From: an uncultured bacterium
Lineage (GTDB): Bacteria; Latescibacterota; UBA2968; UBA8231
Assembly: GCA_937942165.1 (NCBI GenBank)
Contig: CALDFW010000028.1
Location: forward strand, 1-36,976
Direction of reading: 5' to 3'
Length of the DNA: 36,976 bases
The stretch's first letter is position 1. Every line of letters begins with the position of its first letter. Shown piece by piece: positions 1 to 8,308 of this stretch. The notes under the pieces were generated by a model. It was given only the letters and a program-made list of their open reading frames with translations. It did no database searches and had not been told where the DNA came from. A program made the translations under genes and the position numbers.

Positions 1-1611
1 GCCTATCCAGCCGTAGTTGCAGACTTCGACCGAGACGGCCGAACGGACCTGTGGAGCGCTGGCAAGTTGGTCTACAACCAGACAGAGGGCGGCCGCTGGG
101 TTCGCATCGCTTTACAGGGACTCAATAGCAACCGACCTGGGATTGGAACAAAGGTCGAAATTAAGACTGAAAACCGCCTTCAGAAACGCGAAGTTCGCGG
201 CAACGGCAACGCCGAAGAAGAGCTGCTATTCGGTCTTGCCGAGAATGATTCTTTAGAGTTTGTTCGCATCCTGTGGCCGGGTGGAGTACGGCAAACCGAG
301 TTAGCTACCGGCGCGAGCCAGCGTCTATCTCTAAAAGAGCTGGATCGCAAAGGCACCTCGTGTCCAATACTCTACGCGTGGGACGGCGAGCAATACCGCT
401 TTGTTACGGACATATTAGGGGGTGGAATAATTGGCTACTTTATCGCTCCAGGCCAGTACTACTACCCAGACAGCGACGAATACGTACCGCTCGAAGCGCT
501 AGCCGCCCAGGACGGTCGCTATACGCTTAAGTTGACAAACCAGCTCGAGGAAATCATTTACATGGACGGCCTCGAACTGGTTGCCGTGGACCATCCCGCC
601 GACGTCACGGTATATCCCAATGAGCGACTGCTAGCCGCTCCGCCCTATCCAGATTTTGCACTCTATCCCCTGTCCGACCTACGTCCTCCTCGCGATGCTA
701 GAGACGGTCAGGGACGGATAATCTTGGACCAATTAACGGAGATCGACGACGTCTGGTATGATGACTTCGGCCTGACCGATATTCACGGATATGCCGAAGA
801 GTATAGCATCACGCTGGACTTGGGCGATTTAAACGGTACTGAGCATCCCGTTTTACTCGCATATGGCTGGGTTGACTACGCCCACTCCAGCTCTAACTGG
901 GCCGCTTCACAGCGCGGACTAACTCTGTCCCCTCCCCGCATCGAAGCGGCCGACGGCCGCGGCGGGTGGCATCTCCTGAGTGCCGATATGGGCCGACCGG
1001 CAGGCTTACCCAAGCATATGCTATTTGATCTGAAGGACGCCTTTGAGGCAGAAGATTACCGCATCCGCATAACGACGAACGCAGCTATATACTGGGATCA
1101 ATTTCTCGTGGGTTCGTCCCGCCAGGTCCCGCTGCAGGTCCAGCGCCTCCGTCCCACTGCTGCCGACCTACGCTGGCGCGGCTATCCAGCCCACACATCG
1201 ATAAACGGAACCTTCGCCTTCCGCTATCACTACGATAGACTTCACACTGAAGCACCTTGGGGCACACACGCCGGTTCCTACACGCGCTTGGGCCCCGTTA
1301 CAGAGCTCGTCCAAGCAATAGACGACCGTTTCGCTATCATGTTCCACGGGGATGAGTTGAGTTTTGAATTCTCTGCAGACGAACTATCTCCACCGGCCCC
1401 GGGTATGAAGCGTAGCTTCATGCTCTACGCAAATGGATTCGGCAAGGATATGGATTTTCACTCGGCCTACTCGCAGACGGTCGAACCCCTTCCCTTTCAC
1501 GGTATGTCATCCTATCCCTACCCACCAGGAGAACGCTATCCGCAAAGCGAGGCTCACTCCGAATACGTCGAGGCCTACAACACGCGCCGCGTCAAGGGTT
1601 ACTATAGATAG
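1..1611 (+). CDS. CRTAC1-type secreted protein with FG-GAP and ASPIC/UnbV domains, 5'-truncated
   Basis: The frame is open to the left edge, so the true start lies outside the window. The first visible residues form an FG-GAP/VCBS-type calcium loop (VADFDRDGRTDLW), the end of a beta-propeller. Residues about 40-110 of the visible part match the ASPIC/UnbV domain: N-RPGIGTKVEI, then EVRGNGN, FGLAEND and RILWPGGVRQ. A long C-terminal region of about 400 residues follows, beginning CPILYAWDGEQYRFVTDI and rich in Tyr, Asp and Pro. It looks like beta-sandwich material and I cannot name its domain. Family knowledge says such proteins are exported and propeller-bearing with mostly unknown function, and are expanded in Acidobacteria, Planctomycetes and Latescibacterota. 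It converges with the SUMF1-domain gene 20 bases downstream. The domain call is firm; the role is unknown. Confidence 0.85.
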   Translation, partial: AYPAVVADFDRDGRTDLWSAGKLVYNQTEGGRWVRIALQGLNSNRPGIGTKVEIKTENRLQKREVRGNGNAEEELLFGLAENDSLEFVRILWPGGVRQTELATGASQRLSLKELDRKGTSCPILYAWDGEQYRFVTDILGGGIIGYFIAPGQYYYPDSDEYVPLEALAAQDGRYTLKLTNQLEEIIYMDGLELVAVDHPADVTVYPNERLLAAPPYPDFALYPLSDLRPPRDARDGQGRIILDQLTEIDDVWYDDFGLTDIHGYAEEYSITLDLGDLNGTEHPVLLAYGWVDYAHSSSNWAASQRGLTLSPPRIEAADGRGGWHLLSADMGRPAGLPKHMLFDLKDAFEAEDYRIRITTNAAIYWDQFLVGSSRQVPLQVQRLRPTAADLRWRGYPAHTSINGTFAFRYHYDRLHTEAPWGTHAGSYTRLGPVTELVQAIDDRFAIMFHGDELSFEFSADELSPPAPGMKRSFMLYANGFGKDMDFHSAYSQTVEPLPFHGMSSYPYPPGERYPQSEAHSEYVEAYNTRRVKGYYR

Positions 1612-1620
1612 AGGATTTTC

Positions 1621-1662
1621 GTTTCGCTGCGCTAGGTCTCGATGTCCCTGGCGCAGCGAAAC
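1621..1662. terminator. 12-bp perfect inverted repeat between convergent genes
   Basis: GTTTCGCTGCGC (1621-1632) is exactly complementary in inverted orientation to GCGCAGCGAAAC (1651-1662), with an 18-base loop. It sits between two convergent genes and overlaps the last codons of the minus-strand one. Neither side has a proper T-tract, so it is either a bidirectional transcription-end hairpin lacking a U-run or an mRNA 3'-end stabiliser. Confidence 0.5.
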
Positions 1663-2567
1663 CCTATATAACCGTGATAGGCATTTGGAGAGGCCGAGTG
1701 CCGTGCGGCCGCGCGAATGTCTATGCGGTTGGTATGATAGCCACCGCCGCGATAGACCCTTGCCGTTCCATCAAGAGGGCCTGGGGGGTTGGCCTCCGGG
1801 CTCCGAGCATAGTATTTAACTTCATACCAATCGCCCACCCATTCCCCCACGTTCCCACACATATCCCATACCCCAAAAGCGCTTACTCCTTTGGGAAATT
1901 TCGTGACAGCTGTGGTCTTACCTTCCGAGTTGGCGAAGTTGGCATATTCTGCCGAACATTGCTTTCCCCAAGCATACTCGCGATACTCAGTCCCCCTAGC
2001 CGCCCATTCCCATTCGGCTTCAGTGGGCAGCCGCTTACCGACCCACTCGGCATAGGCGTAGGCATCTTCCCACGACACGTTAACCGTTGGATGATCGGCC
2101 TGTCCCACGGGAAAGGTCCCGTTTTGCCAATGGATGGGCTTCCGGTGCCCCGTGACGTCCACGAAGTCTTTGTACTGTAGGTTTGTCACCTCATACCGAT
2201 CCATCAAAAACGACTTTATGTGCACTTTGTGTTCCGGGTTCTCGTCTTCTTTATCAGGCGAGTTACTGCCCATCCGCAGCGTACCCGCGGGAATAGTGAC
2301 CATCTCCCGTTCGTTGAGCTTGCATTGTAACTCAACTCGTTGCTCTTCCATCTTTTCTATTTCTTGCCGCATCTCCTCAAGCTGATTCACCGTCGCAACT
2401 CTGCTTGCCTCGACGTTTGAAATCTTCTCGTTGCACTCTCTTTTACGTCGCTCTACCTCCTCTACACCTGGAATAACGCGGTTCAACTTGCGGCGATAAT
2501 CAACGAATATATGCACCCACAGTATAGCACACAGAACAATACCCAAAGCTAATGCCCAATCTTCCAT
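1632..2567 (-). CDS. Membrane-anchored coiled-coil protein with SUMF1/FGE-like domain
   Basis: This 311-residue protein has an N-terminal transmembrane helix (about residues 4-24), a charged coiled coil (about 30-85) and a C-terminal formylglycine-generating-enzyme/SUMF1 domain (about 88-308). Domain hallmarks include IPAGTLRMGS, DRYEVTN, VSWEDAYAYAEWVGKRLPTEAEWEWAARG, DMCGNVGEWVGDWY and the terminal IGFRCAR. The catalytic cysteine pair of true FGE, expected in the GGS-x-C region near the C-terminus, is absent: the segment reads YRGGGYHTNRIDIRAAARHS. Formylglycine generation is therefore unlikely and a binding or structural role more probable. Topology suggests anchoring in the inner membrane. 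The helix and coiled coil are related without gaps to the 102-residue protein at 4740-5048. It is divergent from the PBP gene, with a short shared upstream region. Confidence 0.85.
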   Translation of the reverse strand: MEDWALALGIVLCAILWVHIFVDYRRKLNRVIPGVEEVERRKRECNEKISNVEASRVATVNQLEEMRQEIEKMEEQRVELQCKLNEREMVTIPAGTLRMGSNSPDKEDENPEHKVHIKSFLMDRYEVTNLQYKDFVDVTGHRKPIHWQNGTFPVGQADHPTVNVSWEDAYAYAEWVGKRLPTEAEWEWAARGTEYREYAWGKQCSAEYANFANSEGKTTAVTKFPKGVSAFGVWDMCGNVGEWVGDWYEVKYYARSPEANPPGPLDGTARVYRGGGYHTNRIDIRAAARHSASPNAYHGYIGFRCARDIET

Positions 2568-2581
2568 ATGCGCTCACTTTC

Positions 2582-2610
2582 TTGACTTTTATAGAATGCG
2601 ATGGGATATT
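2582..2610 (+). promoter_or_regulatory. Candidate sigma-70-type promoter for the PBP gene
   Basis: TTGACT (2582-2587) is followed after 17 bases by GATATT (2605-2610), a 5/6 and 4/6 match to the consensus boxes. Transcription would start near 2617. That excludes an ATG at 2596 and supports the ATG at 2635 as the PBP start. Judged by eye only. Confidence 0.35.
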
Positions 2611-2634
2611 TTCCAAACAACTTCAGTGGGAATC

Positions 2635-4743
2635 ATGGTAAAACGCATCGCTCTATATACAGTAGCATTTTTTTCTGTCTACGCTCTGTCTCTAATAGGT
2701 TTATATCTATCCTTTAACGACAATCTACCCGATATTGCCGCGTGGACTTTCCAACCAAAACGCATAACTAAAGTCTATTCGAGAGACGGTCAACACCTAA
2801 AGGATTTCTTAGAAGAAAACCGAGAAATCCTTACCTATGAAGAAATTCCCCAATCCATGCAAGATGCCCTCATATCCATTGAGGATCAGCGTTTTTTCTC
2901 CCACTGGGGCATCGACATACGCCGAATCTTCGGCGCCATCATTGCCAATATTCGCATCGTAAGCTTGACAGCACAGGGCGCCAGCACGATCACCCAACAG
3001 TTGGCGCGTAACGTATTTGTAGAAGAGGTCGGTAACCAGCGCAGCAGCGCCACTTTAGAAGCCCTAATTGCGACCTACTCGCGTAAAATCCGCGAGCAAA
3101 TAACCGCCGTCTATATCGAGCGCCTTTACACCAAACAGGAGATACTAACCATGTATCTCAACAAGGTCTATTTTGGTCACGGTGCGCACGGGTTAAAAGC
3201 GGCTGCTCGGTACTATTTTGACAAAGACGTAACCCAGCTCAACTTGTCCGAAAGCGCCCTGCTAGCAGGCTTGTTAAAAGCGCCCAACGGCTACAGCCCA
3301 ATACGCCGTCCTGAACGCGCATTGAAACGTCGCAACCAAGTGCTCTTCAGCATGGTTAGCAACGAAAAGCTCTCGCGACAAAGCTATGATGTTCTGCGAA
3401 AACAGCCCATAGTCACTCGCCTGCGCACGCGCGAAGAGACGTACGACTTAGCGCCCTACTTTGTGGAACACGTGCGCCAACAAATGCAGCGCGACCTTGG
3501 CACCTCGATTTACAGAGAAGGCTTTACGGTGCGTACGACACTGGACTCTCGCCTTCAGCGCATTGCAGAAAAGTTCTACGCCAGCGAGACACAGCGCGTT
3601 GAGCAAAACGTCAACGCCTACTTGGCTCGTCAGGATTCTTCCGAAGGGCTACCCGATTCGGCTAAGGTTCAAGCCGCGTTTGTCGCCCTAGATCCCCATA
3701 CGGGGCGCATTCTAGCCATGGTTGGAGGACGCGATTTCAACGAGAGCAAGTTTAACCGGGCAACGCAGGCCAAACGCCAACCCGGTTCATCCTTTAAGCC
3801 CTTCGTATACACAGCGGCCATCGACAACAACCGGTTTACGGTAGATGTCCTCGATGACAACGCCATTACGCTACACAACGAGACAACGGGCGAGTTTTGG
3901 GACCCAGAAAACTACGACAAGAAATTTAAAGGGCCCATGACGCTACGAGACGCTTTCAAACAGTCGCGAAATTTGATAGCCCTCAAATTAGCTGATGAGA
4001 TTGGACCGCCGCTGATCCGTCGCTATGCGCGCAATATGGGCATATCCACCCCCGTTCGCGCAATACCCTCTATTGGCATAGGTACGAGTGAGGTTCACCT
4101 TCTGGACTTGGTCTCTGCCTATTCCGTCTTTCCCAACAGAGGCATCCACGTGCAGCCATTTTCCATCGAGCGCGTAGAGGACAAGGATGGAAACGCGATC
4201 TTCAGCAGGGAAAGCGGCAGCAAGAGAGAGGTGCTTCGCCCAGCTGTAGCCGTCGTAATGACCGACATAATGCGCTCTGTCATCGACGAAGTCGGTGGGA
4301 CGGGGCGCGCTATACGAACGCGCCATCGCTTTCGACCAGATGCAGCCGGAAAAACGGGCACGACAAACGACTATACGGATGCTTGGTTTATCGGCTTTAC
4401 GCCGCATCTAGTAGCCGGAGTCTGGGTCGGTATAGACGATCCGAGTCTGCGCCTATGGCCGCGCCAGTCCGGCTCGGCGGCGGCCTTGCCCATGTGGGCA
4501 CAGTTTATGAAGGAAGTATACGGTCAGGTCGAACCCTACAAGAGTATGACAGGAGAAGAATTTGAGTATCCAGAAGAGCTGATTGAACGACTGGCCATCT
4601 GCACAGATTCGCACAAACTTGCCACGCGCTTCTGCCCCAATCAGGGCGAGGATATTTTCATTAAAAACGAGGCGCTTCCCAGAGCCTGTCCGCTACACGG
4701 AGGCAGCCAAACGCCTTCCCCATCGCGCGTGCAGCGTTTTTAG
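2635..4743 (+). CDS. Class A penicillin-binding protein (PBP1A-type glycosyltransferase/transpeptidase)
   Basis: This bifunctional peptidoglycan synthase acts at the outer face of the inner membrane. Numbered from Met 2635 (702 residues), it has an N-terminal TM helix (KRIALYT...LIGLYLSF). The GT51 motif EDQRFFSHWGID starts at residue 83, followed by GASTITQQLARN, RKIREQITA and LNKVYFGHGAHGL. The transpeptidase has SxxK at S385 (SSFK), SRN at 444 and KTGT at K573. All catalytic motifs are intact and the length is normal. I chose 2635 over the in-frame ATG at 2596 because GGGA lies just upstream of it and a candidate promoter overlaps 2596. The neighbours are a SUMF1/coiled-coil protein (divergent) and a related small coiled-coil protein (convergent, stops separated or overlapped by a few bases). 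Confidence 0.95.
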   Translation: MVKRIALYTVAFFSVYALSLIGLYLSFNDNLPDIAAWTFQPKRITKVYSRDGQHLKDFLEENREILTYEEIPQSMQDALISIEDQRFFSHWGIDIRRIFGAIIANIRIVSLTAQGASTITQQLARNVFVEEVGNQRSSATLEALIATYSRKIREQITAVYIERLYTKQEILTMYLNKVYFGHGAHGLKAAARYYFDKDVTQLNLSESALLAGLLKAPNGYSPIRRPERALKRRNQVLFSMVSNEKLSRQSYDVLRKQPIVTRLRTREETYDLAPYFVEHVRQQMQRDLGTSIYREGFTVRTTLDSRLQRIAEKFYASETQRVEQNVNAYLARQDSSEGLPDSAKVQAAFVALDPHTGRILAMVGGRDFNESKFNRATQAKRQPGSSFKPFVYTAAIDNNRFTVDVLDDNAITLHNETTGEFWDPENYDKKFKGPMTLRDAFKQSRNLIALKLADEIGPPLIRRYARNMGISTPVRAIPSIGIGTSEVHLLDLVSAYSVFPNRGIHVQPFSIERVEDKDGNAIFSRESGSKREVLRPAVAVVMTDIMRSVIDEVGGTGRAIRTRHRFRPDAAGKTGTTNDYTDAWFIGFTPHLVAGVWVGIDDPSLRLWPRQSGSAAALPMWAQFMKEVYGQVEPYKSMTGEEFEYPEELIERLAICTDSHKLATRFCPNQGEDIFIKNEALPRACPLHGGSQTPSPSRVQRF

Positions 4744-5048
4744 TCTTCCAACTTGAACTTAGTTGGCTTGCGTCGTCGCTCGCGCGCGCGAACCTGCTCG
4801 ACCTTCTTTTGCATATCACCAAGCTCTTTCTCCAAATCAGAGATTTCTTTTTGCAAGGTCTCGACTTCTTGCTTGGTCGTATTCGTCGCAGCCTGTTCGC
4901 TCTCTATGCGCATTTCACATTCGCGAATTTCCTGCCGCGCAAGTTCGGCTTTCGGCTTTAAGCCCGAAGACACATTCAGGTAATCGATTATAATCCAGAC
5001 GAGAAAGCCGGCTGAGCCCGCTGCAATCGCTATGTATACCCACGTCAT
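4740..5048 (-). CDS. Small membrane-anchored coiled-coil protein
   Basis: This 102-residue protein has an N-terminal TM helix (about 3-22, WVYIAIAAGSAGFLVWIIID), a continuous coiled coil (about 33-88) and a basic C-terminus (RARERRRKPTKFK). ATG 5048 is preceded by GGAG at a normal distance. It is the last gene of a minus-strand set with the MotE-like gene 13 bases upstream, and it overlaps the PBP stop region tail to tail. Residues 21-83 align without gaps to the TM-proximal coiled coil of the SUMF1-domain protein (shared DY, P, REC and EI positions). I do not recognise a named family. By shape it could be an inner-membrane scaffold or spacer protein. Confidence 0.75.
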   Translation of the reverse strand: MTWVYIAIAAGSAGFLVWIIIDYLNVSSGLKPKAELARQEIRECEMRIESEQAATNTTKQEVETLQKEISDLEKELGDMQKKVEQVRARERRRKPTKFKLED

Positions 5049-5061
5049 AACGACTCTCCTT

Positions 5062-5643
5062 CTAGTTGCCGGGCAACTCTTTCATAACTTTCGTGATGCG
5101 CGCCGCAAATTCGGCGTCCATGCTGCCCATAATTTTGGCCATCTGCTGGGGCTGTAGCATCATCATCAGGTTAGCGACGGTCGTATCGCTGAGTTGACCG
5201 TCTCTTTGTAGAATTTCAGCTGCGCGCTGCGCCTTAATTTTGTCGTAAAACTTAGCCAACTGCTTGAGCCGTTCCACCCCATCCCTTTGAGATGCTGAAT
5301 CGGTCTGTCCGCCTAGTTCCGCCTGTTTTTTCTCAAGATCTTGTTTTTTTTCTTCCAAAAGGATTCCCGCCTTGGCCAGGCTTTCCGCCTCCGCCGTGGC
5401 CTGCGCGGTCATCGCCTCGTAGCGCTCTCTATACTCTTCTGTCAGCACCGCCAGTTCAGCCAAACGATCTTCCCTAAGGCGAAATTCTTCAAATACATCC
5501 GCCGAATCTTTGTTTCCGAGTACAATGTCGACCAATTCCTGAGGCGTCTTGACGGTCTGAGTGAAAAAGAGCATGGCCACCAGGGCTGCGGCAAAGGAGA
5601 GAAACATGCCTATGATCAGCAAGGGGACCAGTAAAAACTTCAC
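5062..5643 (-). CDS. MotE-like coiled-coil membrane protein
   Basis: This 193-residue protein has an N-terminal TM helix (about 5-27), a long coiled coil (about 55-110) and a C-terminal helical domain. That domain carries KIKAQRAAEILQRDGQLSDTTVANLMMMLQPQQMAKIMGSMDAEFAARITKVM. The pattern AAEIL, LMMML, MAKIMG and AARIT is that of the MgtE N-terminal/FliG-like module found in MotE, a periplasmic chaperone/stabiliser of the flagellar stator protein MotC. The flagellin gene elsewhere in this window agrees with a flagellar role. The start is GTG 5643 with GAGGT five bases upstream. It lies 33 bases after the large secreted-protein gene and 13 before the 102-residue gene, so an operon is likely. 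It could also be a MotE-like protein recruited to another envelope complex. Confidence 0.75.
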   Translation of the reverse strand: MKFLLVPLLIIGMFLSFAAALVAMLFFTQTVKTPQELVDIVLGNKDSADVFEEFRLREDRLAELAVLTEEYRERYEAMTAQATAEAESLAKAGILLEEKKQDLEKKQAELGGQTDSASQRDGVERLKQLAKFYDKIKAQRAAEILQRDGQLSDTTVANLMMMLQPQQMAKIMGSMDAEFAARITKVMKELPGN

Positions 5644-5676
5644 GTAATACCTCGCTTAGGTTTATAAGCCACGAGA

Positions 5677-7392
5677 TCAGAGTATAAAAAATATATAGAC
5701 CAAACCGCCGAGAATACTAGCGGAAAGGCCGCGTTCCACTACTTTATTATCGGCTTCAATGGTCGCGCGCTTTACCGCTTCTCCCCCAAGGATATCCGCA
5801 CTTGCTCCTGGCACGGAATCTTTCTTGTAGGCGCGTATACGCCGCTCCCAGCGAACCACTTGATCACGCTGATCTACAAGGCGAAGTACCAAATCACCAT
5901 ACGCTTCCCTCACCTTGTTTTTGCGCAAAAAGGGTAGTCCGCTTCCCGAAGAGTACACAACGCGCGAGCTAACGAGGCGATATCGGATAACGGCCGCTCC
6001 TTCTCTCCCTTCCGGGGCCCGCACGAGGAGGCGATGCCCGCGGGCGCGCACAACTTCCCCCAATACGTCTTCTACAATCCAGTTTGCATCGTTTTTAACA
6101 TCGCCCTCCAGATAGATCGGCACGTCGCGATCCATCGGCAGGGAACCCATCTGTTCATCGAGTGCCTGCAGAAACGATTCTGATACCAACTCTAAATCCG
6201 TTGGCATGTCGCGCGTGCGCGCCGCCTGTTTTCCTGCGGGCCAGGCAACCATAACCAACAGATCTCCGGCCAGTGGAATAAAATCGGTCCGCTCTCCGGG
6301 ACGCGCGAATGCGCGCCAGGTAAACGGACCTGGGCGCTGTGGCCTAACGCGCAGGTCAACTTGAACATACCCATTGGGCTCCAGCTCTTCGGGCACATCA
6401 ATCGTTACGTACCGCAGTCCATCCTGCATTTCGAGGCGCGCCCGGGTTTCTTCGTCTGCCAGAGCTACATCGGAAAATGCAGAATTCACTTCTAACCGCA
6501 GCGCATCAACGGCCATGCTACGCGCACTGTGGTTGTGCCAACGAAAGGCTATAACCTGCTCTTGGCCAACGTCGATAACGTCTGAAACAACTTCGGCGAT
6601 CGGCAAAGGGTCAACGCGCAATCCCAGCTCTTCCAACGGTATGGGAGGCAGTTCACCCACCGCAGCAAGAGCGCCTATCCGCTGCTCACCTTGTGTGAGC
6701 TCGTCTACGTTGACTTCGACCGTCTCTACGAGCATATCCCCAGCCGCAACGGCACCACTCCACGCGATTTTTTCGACCTGGCTCGGCTGTATACCTTCTG
6801 GCCATGCCCACTGCACTCCTCGTAGCGGACGTCCCTGATCGTCTTTGTGCTCGACGCGCAGGGTCAAAAGGGCCGATTCCCCTCGAAACAACTGCTTTGG
6901 TGTTATCGACCAAGTCGCCTGAGGACCGGGTTCAACGCGCAGCAAGGCTTCGTGACGGTGTGCTACGCCTTCTGATGCCGAAGACTCAATTTCAACTACG
7001 AGTGGGATACTACGCGCGGATTCAAGCGCTTTCACATCCACGTGGAGCGTATCAGCCAGCACGCCCGTCAGAGGCTTTTCGGCATAGTCTATTTCAATGT
7101 GTGTGGGGTAAACTCGCGCTATCCCCAAGCCGGAAACGGCGTTATCTACCTGTAACTCTGCTGCCGAATACGTTAAACGAGAGCGCACGATAGCCTCGCC
7201 ATCGCCAACAAAATATTGAACGTACAGACTGATTTGCTGCTGAGCCTGAGCAGCGAGTGCCTCATGCGAAAGACGCAAAACGGCCGTTGAGCGACCTTCG
7301 ACCACAGCCGGCCAACCCAACCACAGCACGGCGCAAAAAGCCGGTATTACTCTCGTTAGAATCGCATTAATTCTTCGCGAACTTCTGTGCAT
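5677..7392 (-). CDS. Secreted multi-domain (Ig-like) protein with C-terminal membrane anchor, function unknown
   Basis: Starting at ATG 7392 the product is 571 residues with a clear signal peptide (basic MHRSSRR, hydrophobic VIPAFCAVLWLGWPAVV). The open frame extends another 33 codons upstream, but that stretch does not look like a leader. Residues about 30-385 are beta-rich and look like three or four Ig-like modules with alternating hydrophobics (for example GESALLTLRVEH and NGYVQVDLRVRP). A mixed alpha/beta domain follows (about 395-515), with SESFLQALDEQMGSLP and EAYGDLVLRLVDQRDQVVRWERRIRAYKKD. The last 17 residues (SASILGGLVYIFFIL) form a hydrophobic tail. It leads a minus-strand group with the MotE-like and small coiled-coil genes, which suggests one envelope-spanning assembly. 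I do not recognise the family. Confidence 0.7.
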   Translation of the reverse strand: MHRSSRRINAILTRVIPAFCAVLWLGWPAVVEGRSTAVLRLSHEALAAQAQQQISLYVQYFVGDGEAIVRSRLTYSAAELQVDNAVSGLGIARVYPTHIEIDYAEKPLTGVLADTLHVDVKALESARSIPLVVEIESSASEGVAHRHEALLRVEPGPQATWSITPKQLFRGESALLTLRVEHKDDQGRPLRGVQWAWPEGIQPSQVEKIAWSGAVAAGDMLVETVEVNVDELTQGEQRIGALAAVGELPPIPLEELGLRVDPLPIAEVVSDVIDVGQEQVIAFRWHNHSARSMAVDALRLEVNSAFSDVALADEETRARLEMQDGLRYVTIDVPEELEPNGYVQVDLRVRPQRPGPFTWRAFARPGERTDFIPLAGDLLVMVAWPAGKQAARTRDMPTDLELVSESFLQALDEQMGSLPMDRDVPIYLEGDVKNDANWIVEDVLGEVVRARGHRLLVRAPEGREGAAVIRYRLVSSRVVYSSGSGLPFLRKNKVREAYGDLVLRLVDQRDQVVRWERRIRAYKKDSVPGASADILGGEAVKRATIEADNKVVERGLSASILGGLVYIFFIL

Positions 7393-7526
7393 TCTGACCT
7401 GAAAAATACAGAGGGGTGGAATGGACTTAAATACCAATAGCACATGAACTTGGAGTCGATCAAGACTAACATAAAAGCGGGGGACTGTCAAGCGATTTGG
7501 AGAGGGATCCTTGACTTCTAACCTCT

Positions 7527-8294
7527 ATGCTCAGTACGTTGTTAGGAAGACCTTATCTCCTTCCTATTTTCGATGGCAAAGGTGTCGTGCTCGACTTTTT
7601 TCTATACGCTCTACTAGTGGGTGTCTTTTTCTTTTTTTTTCTACCCATTTCGCTGGTGCTGCGCGCAGCGCGTCACGAGTCCAATGCGCCTATCCATGCA
7701 GAAATAAGCTTGGGGCTTTACAGAGCATGTATAGGCATCGCATTCCAGATGCGAGAAAACCAACCGTCCATTCATCTCGTTCTGTTTGACCGTTTGATTA
7801 CTCGTCCCAGTTTGCCCTTAGCAACAGGCAAGAAAAAAGTCGATAACGCGCCATCCATTGCGGAGACGGAGACGCAGTCACAGGAACAGTCACCCTCTTC
7901 ACCTTTGCCCCCCGAGCCATTGGAAGCCGAAAACGGCTTGGAAACGATAGATTGGATCCGCATTGGCCTATCGCCTTTGTTGCGACTACTCACCCGCTTC
8001 CCCAAGGCATTCTCTCTATACATTTTGCTGGTTAAGGGACGTTTTGGGCTCGAAGATCCCATGCAGACCGGCGCGCTCTACGGCTATCAGCGCGCCGCTA
8101 TGGCCTTGCCATTTAAAAGACTACGCTTAGAATTAATACCGGACTTTTGTAGACAAGGCTTCAGCGGACAGGCACAGATCTCTATTGGCATCCATCTGGG
8201 CGTGTTACTCCTGATGGTCTTGAGCTTCGCGCTACACGCAGGACTGCGCTACGTGCAAGTTCGCTACACCTCCAAACCACTTCGCTTCTTTTAA
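7527..8294 (+). CDS. DUF2953-family membrane protein (YtfI-like)
   Basis: This 255-residue protein has an N-terminal TM helix (about 23-42), an acidic/Pro-rich linker (about 100-130, TETQSQEQSPSSPLPPEPLE) and a C-terminal TM helix (about 218-238). Between them it has the DUF2953 pattern ALYGYQRAAMALPFKRLRLELIPDF. The gene directly downstream, 14 bases away, is GerW/YtfJ-like. DUF2953 (ytfI) and gerW (ytfJ) are neighbours in Bacillus, and this context is the main support for the assignment. ATG 7527 has a poor ribosome-binding site. A GTG at 7587 preceded by AAAGGT would start just before the first TM helix and is a plausible alternative. Function is unknown outside spore formers. Confidence 0.7.
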   Translation: MLSTLLGRPYLLPIFDGKGVVLDFFLYALLVGVFFFFFLPISLVLRAARHESNAPIHAEISLGLYRACIGIAFQMRENQPSIHLVLFDRLITRPSLPLATGKKKVDNAPSIAETETQSQEQSPSSPLPPEPLEAENGLETIDWIRIGLSPLLRLLTRFPKAFSLYILLVKGRFGLEDPMQTGALYGYQRAAMALPFKRLRLELIPDFCRQGFSGQAQISIGIHLGVLLLMVLSFALHAGLRYVQVRYTSKPLRFF

Positions 8295-8308
8295 AAAGGC
8301 GGTATGCT

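Noticed and set aside
2596-2634. Upstream ATG as start of the PBP gene
   Set aside because: A candidate promoter spans it and the ATG at 2635 has a better ribosome-binding site and a standard N-terminus. Not excluded experimentally.
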